A DNA stretch of 64,000 nucleotides from Streptomyces dengpaensis (GTDB lineage Bacteria; Actinomycetota; Actinomycetes; Streptomycetales; Streptomycetaceae), in assembly GCF_002946835.1 (NCBI RefSeq), contig NZ_CP026652.1, positions 930,001-994,000 on the forward strand, written 5' to 3'. The position numbers were made by a program, and so were the translations under genes. The notes below the pieces were generated by a model. That model saw only the letters and a program-made list of their open reading frames with translations, did no database searches and was not told where the DNA came from. Position 1 is the first letter of the stretch; each line of letters opens with the position of its first letter. Below are positions 55,572 through 64,000 of the stretch, piece after piece.

Positions 55572-57281
55572 ATGCTGATCGCCGAAGCCCACGTTCGGAC
55601 CGACCGCCCGAGCCGATATCTGACACAGCTGTGCAAGCAACCCAGCCAGATGGGCGGCCACATGCGGTCCCGCCTGCACCGCGACGGCAAAACACCGCCC
55701 CAGATCCAGCACGTCGAATGGTCCGACACACACGGGACCATCGACGTCGGCTCGGGCCGGTGCACCCTAGAGGCTGGCCCCGATTCGCTGACAGTCCGCG
55801 TCGAAGCCACCGACCAGGACAGCCTCCAGCGCATCCAGCAGCTGATCACCGGACGCCTGCAGAAGATCGGCAAGCGCGATGCACTGCAGGTCACTTGGCA
55901 ACAGGCCGAAGCCGCCGATCGCCAGCCCGACGATCGCGCCACCGCGGCTCCCGCCCCTGCGCAGAGTCCCGTGCCCCGGTACATGCGCGAGATCAGCCGA
56001 AGGGGCTTGCTCGGGGCGGGACTCGGTGCCGCAGCGGCGATAGGAACCGCCGGCTGCGGCACCGCTTCCGGCAAGGACGGCCCGGCAGGGTCGGGTGGCG
56101 GTGGCGGGGGAAAGGGCGGGGGCAACGGCAAGCCGCCGGGCTCCACCGCCAAGCCCGTCCGGCTCATAGGTGACGGTTCGACCGCCGACACCGGGAAGCA
56201 GCCGAACCAGCCTGAACGGCCGGTCCCGCTCCAGCCGGGCGAGACCCCACCGCAATTCGTGATCTTCTCCTGGGACGGCGCGGGCGAGGTCGGGAACGGA
56301 CTCTTCCCCCGTTTCCTGGAACTCGCCAGGAACCACGACGCGGCGATGACGTTCTTTCTCTCCGGGATCTATGTGCTGCCCGAGTCGAAGAAGACGCTCT
56401 ACCGGCCGCCGAACAACGGGATCGGCGCGTCCGACATCGGCTATCTCACCGATGACCACATCAAGGACACCCTGAAGTACGTCCGCCAGGCCTGGCTCGA
56501 CGGCCATGAGATAGGCACCCACTTCAACGGGCATTTCTGCGCCGGCTCCGGCTCGGTCGGAAACTGGACGCCCGCGCAGTGGCAGAGCGAGATCGACCAG
56601 GCCGTGTCCTTCGTCACCGAATGGAAGACGAACAGCGGCTGGACGGACGTCGAGCCGCTGCCCTTCGACTACCGCAAGGAACTCGTCGGCGCCCGCACGC
56701 CCTGCCTGCTCGGCCGGGACAATCTCCTGCCCACCGCCAAGAAGCTCGGCTGGCGCTACGACGCCAGCTCGCCCGGCGGCCGCCAGATGTGGCCCGAGAA
56801 GCGGGGCGGCGTCTGGGACCTGCCGCTGCAGGCCGTGCCGTTCCCCGGACGGTCCTTCGAGGTGCTCTCGATGGACTACAACATCCTCGCCAACCAGTCG
56901 CAGAATTCGACCAAGGGCATGCCCTCGCGCTATCCGGGCTGGCGCAAGCAGGCCACCGAGGCCTATCTCAACGGATTCAACCGGGCGTACGAGTCGAATC
57001 GCGCGCCCTTCTTCATAGGCAACCACTTCGAGCAGTGGAACGGCGGCATCTACATGGACGCCGTCGAAGAGGCGCTCAAAGGCATGGCCGGCAAGAAGGA
57101 TGTACGCCTCGTGTCTTTCCGGCAGTTCTGCGACTGGCTCGACGTCCAGGACCCGAAGATCCTCGCGAAGCTCCGTACGCTCGAGGTCGGACAGTCGCCC
57201 GAGGGCGGCTGGAACACCTTCCTGCGGACGACCACCGCGATGGCCGACGCGCCCGGCATCGGCGGCGACCTCGCGCGCTGA
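55572..57281 (+). CDS. DUF2218 domain fused in frame to a polysaccharide-deacetylase-like lipoprotein
   Basis: One uninterrupted 569-codon frame with two parts. Residues 1-~112 are a DUF2218 domain (AHVRTDRPSRYLTQLCKQ, GRCTLEAGPDSLTVRVEA, and VTWQQ at its usual end). From Met138 (ATG 55983) a Tat-type lipoprotein begins: ISRRGLLGAGLG, lipobox at GTAGC, a Gly-rich linker and a deacetylase-like domain (FVIFSWDGAG, GHEIGTHFNGHFC, LSMDYNIL). An internal export signal would not work in a full fusion, so the second part is probably also translated from 55983. AAGGA precedes ATG 55572. The last 15 codons come from a GH36 shard that supplies the stop. Confidence 0.72.
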   Translation: MLIAEAHVRTDRPSRYLTQLCKQPSQMGGHMRSRLHRDGKTPPQIQHVEWSDTHGTIDVGSGRCTLEAGPDSLTVRVEATDQDSLQRIQQLITGRLQKIGKRDALQVTWQQAEAADRQPDDRATAAPAPAQSPVPRYMREISRRGLLGAGLGAAAAIGTAGCGTASGKDGPAGSGGGGGGKGGGNGKPPGSTAKPVRLIGDGSTADTGKQPNQPERPVPLQPGETPPQFVIFSWDGAGEVGNGLFPRFLELARNHDAAMTFFLSGIYVLPESKKTLYRPPNNGIGASDIGYLTDDHIKDTLKYVRQAWLDGHEIGTHFNGHFCAGSGSVGNWTPAQWQSEIDQAVSFVTEWKTNSGWTDVEPLPFDYRKELVGARTPCLLGRDNLLPTAKKLGWRYDASSPGGRQMWPEKRGGVWDLPLQAVPFPGRSFEVLSMDYNILANQSQNSTKGMPSRYPGWRKQATEAYLNGFNRAYESNRAPFFIGNHFEQWNGGIYMDAVEEALKGMAGKKDVRLVSFRQFCDWLDVQDPKILAKLRTLEVGQSPEGGWNTFLRTTTAMADAPGIGGDLAR

Positions 57282-57294
57282 ACCGAGGCCGAAC
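57237..57294 (+). pseudogene. GH36 alpha-galactosidase shard at the 3' end of the deacetylase gene
   Basis: 58 bp nearly identical (about 4 mismatches) to 53606-53663 of the GH36 gene and in the same reading frame: AMADAPGIGGDLAR here, AMAGALGIGGDLARW there. The GH36 Trp codon TGG is TGA here and is the stop of the deacetylase ORF. Similarity starts and ends sharply. Confidence 0.7.
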
Positions 57295-57487
57295 GGGGTC
57301 GCTGCTGCTCAACGGTGGCGGCGCGTGCCTTGTGATGCGCGCGTCACGCCCCCCAGAGAACCGACACCAGAGGCTTTCCACGCGCCGCCACCGCCCGGAT
57401 CGCCTGCTCGGTAACTCCTGGTAGTTCACACTCGATCGCCCCTCCGCACTCGCCCACAACCCGGAAACGCACGTGAAGAGCCACCCG
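57282..57487. other. Intergenic, no gene seen
   Basis: 206 bp between the deacetylase stop and the convergent P-type ATPase stop. After the GH36 shard no coding signal or strong hairpin is recognised. Confidence 0.4.
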
Positions 57488-61864
<4,377 letters not shown>

Positions 61865-62027
61865 AGCACATCACCAGCTCCCTGCGGTCCGGCACTCACT
61901 CCGCGTGCACGGTCAGGCCAGGCATCCCTCGTTTCCATGGCAACGCTTTCCATGCGCGCACGCCACCGGAAGCGCGAGAGAATTGAGGAGGCACACCACA
62001 CCGACTCCGATGAAGGGAGGAGTGGGG

Positions 62028-62357
62028 ATGGCCAAGACAGCGGAGAAAACAGGACAGGAAACCCATGCGCACGACGGCGCAGGTCTGCACCTGCACATGC
62101 GCACGCTGCATCCTCCGGTACCGATTCCGTACCTCAGCAGGGAAGACGTAACGAGCACGGCCCGAGCCGCGACGGCACGGCTGCCCGGTACGCCCGCCGC
62201 CAAGGATCTCGCGTTCTACGGAGGCCTCGGAGTACTGGCCGTGGCGGGGGCTCTGGAATGGCCGGTCGCCCTGGCCGTCGGCGGAGCCACTTGGCTGGTA
62301 CGCAGCGGACGGCAGAGGGAAAAGGAGGAGAAGCAGGACGTGGATGCCAAGACATAG
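62028..62357 (+). CDS. Small membrane protein divergent from the P-type ATPase
   Basis: A 109-residue protein that I do not recognise. The His-rich N-terminal part (HAHDGAGLHLHMRTLH) is followed by a single hydrophobic segment LAFYGGLGVLAVAGALEWPV, LAVGGATWLV and a charged tail. ATG 62028 with GGGAGGAG 6 nt upstream; an in-frame ATG at 62010 lacks one. The His cluster and position beside a cation pump suggest a metal-related accessory role, which is inference. Confidence 0.65.
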   Translation: MAKTAEKTGQETHAHDGAGLHLHMRTLHPPVPIPYLSREDVTSTARAATARLPGTPAAKDLAFYGGLGVLAVAGALEWPVALAVGGATWLVRSGRQREKEEKQDVDAKT

Positions 62358-62474
62358 GCGTCCAGGCATAGGGGACGTTCGGCGCCCGGGCCGGTCGCTC
62401 GGCCGGGAAGGCCGCCGGACGAAGCCACAACCAGATGGCGCGCGGTGGCGTGAGCGCTGCCGGGCGCCGTGGTG

Positions 62475-62612
62475 TTACGCGGCGGCCGGTGCGGAGACCG
62501 TGCGCACAGAGCGTGAGTAAGCGGACCACAGCTGCCACACCAGGCGCATGATGAACGCCTCAGCGAGCGCTACGGCGATCTTCGTTGCCACGGCTGCCAG
62601 TATCTCGGCCAT
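62475..62612 (-). CDS. 45-residue hydrophobic/amphipathic peptide
   Basis: ATG 62612 to TAA 62475 region encodes MAEILAAVATKIAVALAEAF followed by IMRLVWQLWSAYSRS and a short Ala-rich tail. It is mostly one amphipathic to hydrophobic helix with a Trp-rich middle. Too short for family assignment; may be a membrane-active or regulatory peptide. The ribosome site is weak (AGAAAG). Confidence 0.45.
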   Translation of the reverse strand: MAEILAAVATKIAVALAEAFIMRLVWQLWSAYSRSVRTVSAPAAA

Positions 62613-63032
62613 GTTGGCTGACTTTCTGTACTCGGATACGGGTGTCTGAAACCAGACAATGCAGCACTTTCCTGCACCGCGGGTGCTGCTCCGGCGCATT
62701 TTTGATAGCTCTCAGGTGAACATGTGGTGTCTTAATCCGGCGGTTCTTGTACTGCCGCGTCGTTTTCACCGCCTCTTCCCCCCTGTCCTTCCGGGCCAGG
62801 GGAAGGTTCCTTCACCTCTTCCGGCATGTCCTCCGTGGGCGGCGGGTCCCGCGGGACGGTACCGGGCGAGTCCGGTCCCTCTCCATGCGTCCCGTTTCGA
62901 TGACGGTGCGCATGACCTTCAGATGCACTCGCGAGTGCAAGGACGGGGTGCCCGAGGAGCAACCGGATTCGGGGGTGGTCGAAGATCAGGAGTCGGAGAG
63001 TCATCAGAGTAATTCCGTGGATCGGGGATCTG
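62613..63032. other. Intergenic with one doubtful small ORF
   Basis: A 420-bp stretch. Apart from the minus-strand ORF at 62732-63004, nothing is recognised. The half nearest 62650-62760 is lower in GC than the average and may hold promoters. Confidence 0.4.
62732..63004 (-). CDS. Possible small Pro/Glu-rich protein
   Basis: A 90-codon ORF from ATG 63004: a hydrophobic start LRLLIFDHPRIRLLLGHPVL, a His stretch, then an acidic, Pro-rich disordered tail (PPTEDMPEEVKEPSPGPEG). No strong ribosome site, no family. It may be spurious. Confidence 0.3.
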   Translation of the reverse strand: MTLRLLIFDHPRIRLLLGHPVLALASASEGHAHRHRNGTHGEGPDSPGTVPRDPPPTEDMPEEVKEPSPGPEGQGGRGGENDAAVQEPPD

Positions 63033-63713
63033 TCACGCTGCCTTGGCGGCGGCGAGCACCTCGTCGGCCAGCGGCTTGTCGAGGGCCGCGTGGACGAGGC
63101 CATCCGCCAGGCGGGGCATCTCGCGGCCGGCGACGAGGCCGCTGAGCTTTTGGGGCGAGGCCGGCAGTCCGAGCCGTCGGGCGCCGTCCAAGGCCTTGCG
63201 GTCGATGTACGGTGCGAACTCCGGCCACACCCCTTGGACGTCACGCAGGAAGATGTCGGCCCCCGTGGGCCCGATCCCCGGTACGTCCATCAGGGCCTTC
63301 TTCGGGTCGGGTTCCTCGCGCAGGCGGCGCAGATCGCCGTCGTACCGTTCGAGCAGCAGCTCGGCTCCCTTGCCGAGCATGGTCGAGGTGCGCTCGTCGT
63401 AGCGGCGGTAGCCGCCCTCGCCGAGCGCGTCGACGCGTTCTTGCCAGGATGCGTTCGCCATCGACCGCGGGTCGCGCAGCCCGGCATCGAACAGCGCCCG
63501 GGCCGCCGCCACCGCGATGTCGGCCCTGATACGGGCGCTGAGAAGTATCGCGAGTACGAGCGTCTGGTACAGCGGCGCCGGGGTATTGCGCAGTCGGATG
63601 CCGGCCTGCGCCGTATAGGTGCGCTGCTGCCGGTCGAGCAGTGCGCGAACCACCGCTTCGTCCCTCGCGGCGGTCGCCTTCCCACCAGACGTCCTGTCGG
63701 TCTTCGTAGTCAT
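63033..63713 (-). CDS. HhH-GPD-type DNA glycosylase/endonuclease III-like protein
   Basis: A 226-residue protein of the helix-hairpin-helix GPD fold. LVLAILLSARIRADIAVAAA is the early helical core, DVPGIGPTGADIFL is the HhH motif, and PYIDRKALDGARRLGL supplies the likely catalytic Asp region. The C-terminal 4Fe-4S Cys cluster of endonuclease III is absent. It could excise damaged bases; substrate unknown. ATG 63713. Confidence 0.8.
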   Translation of the reverse strand: MTTKTDRTSGGKATAARDEAVVRALLDRQQRTYTAQAGIRLRNTPAPLYQTLVLAILLSARIRADIAVAAARALFDAGLRDPRSMANASWQERVDALGEGGYRRYDERTSTMLGKGAELLLERYDGDLRRLREEPDPKKALMDVPGIGPTGADIFLRDVQGVWPEFAPYIDRKALDGARRLGLPASPQKLSGLVAGREMPRLADGLVHAALDKPLADEVLAAAKAA

Positions 63714-63832
63714 CGCCTAGTCACCGATTCAACGTTTCACGGGTCTTCCAAAGTGCCAAAGCGGGTTTTATTGGGAGTACCCGTCCAGGTCCGAACGATG
63801 CGGCCGTTTGTCACCAACGGTCTCGGGCACAC

Positions 63833-63901
63833 GGGCCGTGGGCGGTCCCGAAGGGCCCGTCCACCAACCCCGAGGACAAGCGCCTGGCGATGCGCACGGT
63901 C
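63833..63901 (+). pseudogene. LigD 3'-phosphoesterase-domain shard
   Basis: Translation PWAVPKGPSTNPEDKRLAMR T matches the phosphoesterase domain of bacterial NHEJ ligase D (WAVPKGPSxxPxDKRLAxRxEDHP), but it breaks off after RT, before the conserved EDHP. No start upstream. Confidence 0.6.
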
Positions 63902-63912
63902 CGTCGTGTGCG

Positions 63913-64000
63913 GTCGTGCTGCTCGTCGTGCTGACCCACCTCAAGGACCGTCCGCTGGTGATGCAGCGCTATCCCGACGGGTACCGGGGAAAGTCCTTCT
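63913..64000 (+). pseudogene. LigD polymerase-domain fragment, runs off the window
   Basis: A different frame from the preceding shard reads LTHLKDRPLVMQRYPDGYRG KSF, the N-terminal part of the LigD-type polymerase/primase domain. It may continue intact beyond 64000; the 5' part seems replaced by the phosphoesterase shard, so the start is missing here. Confidence 0.55.

Overview
The window is high-GC actinomycete DNA and is almost certainly from a Streptomyces. Evidence: pervasive G/C third positions, GTG starts with GTGA/ATGA start-stop overlaps, the furA-catalase-peroxidase pair, a cobF/cobK pair and typical Streptomyces intergenic repeats. It is a run of unrelated functional islands, linked by tandem repeats and by sites where two truncated genes meet.

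Layout. 1-7.3 kb: housekeeping and accessory genes (NUDIX fragment, tRNA-Pro(GGG), DUF309, cobF, cobK, a HAD phosphatase, a TauE/SafE permease), ending in a truncated thiolase that meets a truncated methyltransferase head to head. 7.8-19.2 kb: a biosynthetic cluster that I read as an aliphatic azoxy (N-N bond) natural-product cluster. It has relatives of the valanimycin proteins VlmH (amine N-hydroxylase, acyl-CoA dehydrogenase fold), VlmR (flavin reductase), VlmA (DUF2156 aminoacyl-tRNA-dependent transferase), VlmO (small membrane protein) and VlmB (diiron oxidase). A thioester reductase and a class III aminotransferase could make the long-chain amine; a fatty-acid desaturase and a carboxyl methyltransferase could tailor the product. 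19.2-22.3 kb, same strand: an AarF/UbiB kinase, a protein with ANPLAAL repeats and a sigma factor. 22.8-25.7 kb: furA-katG. 25.7-28.9 kb: an ABC exporter and an amidohydrolase. 29.3-39.9 kb: a P450 and a catecholate siderophore operon (dhbA, dhbC, dhbE, isochorismatase, free aryl carrier protein, C-A-PCP-TE synthetase with a serine-type pocket), predicted to make 2,3-dihydroxybenzoyl-serine or enterobactin; its binding-protein gene and mbtH are broken. 40.5-54 kb: a glycan-use locus (929-aa unknown protein, GH95, GH27, sugar ABC transporter, ROK regulator, GH36). 54-64 kb: cupin, vestigial type I-E-like CRISPR repeats, RidA protein, transposase remnant, a DUF2218-deacetylase fusion, a 1458-aa CtpI-type P-ATPase, small ORFs, an HhH-GPD glycosylase and LigD fragments at the edge.

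Two themes deserve attention. One is the azoxy cluster, whose control region carries seven 12-bp phased repeats. The other is an unusual density of gene shards (thiolase, methyltransferase, SDR, FecB, MbtH, SsuB, permease, GH88/105, nitroreductase, transposase, GH36, LigD), which means either many small deletions or assembly mis-joins. All assignments come from reading the translated sequence; no database search was run.
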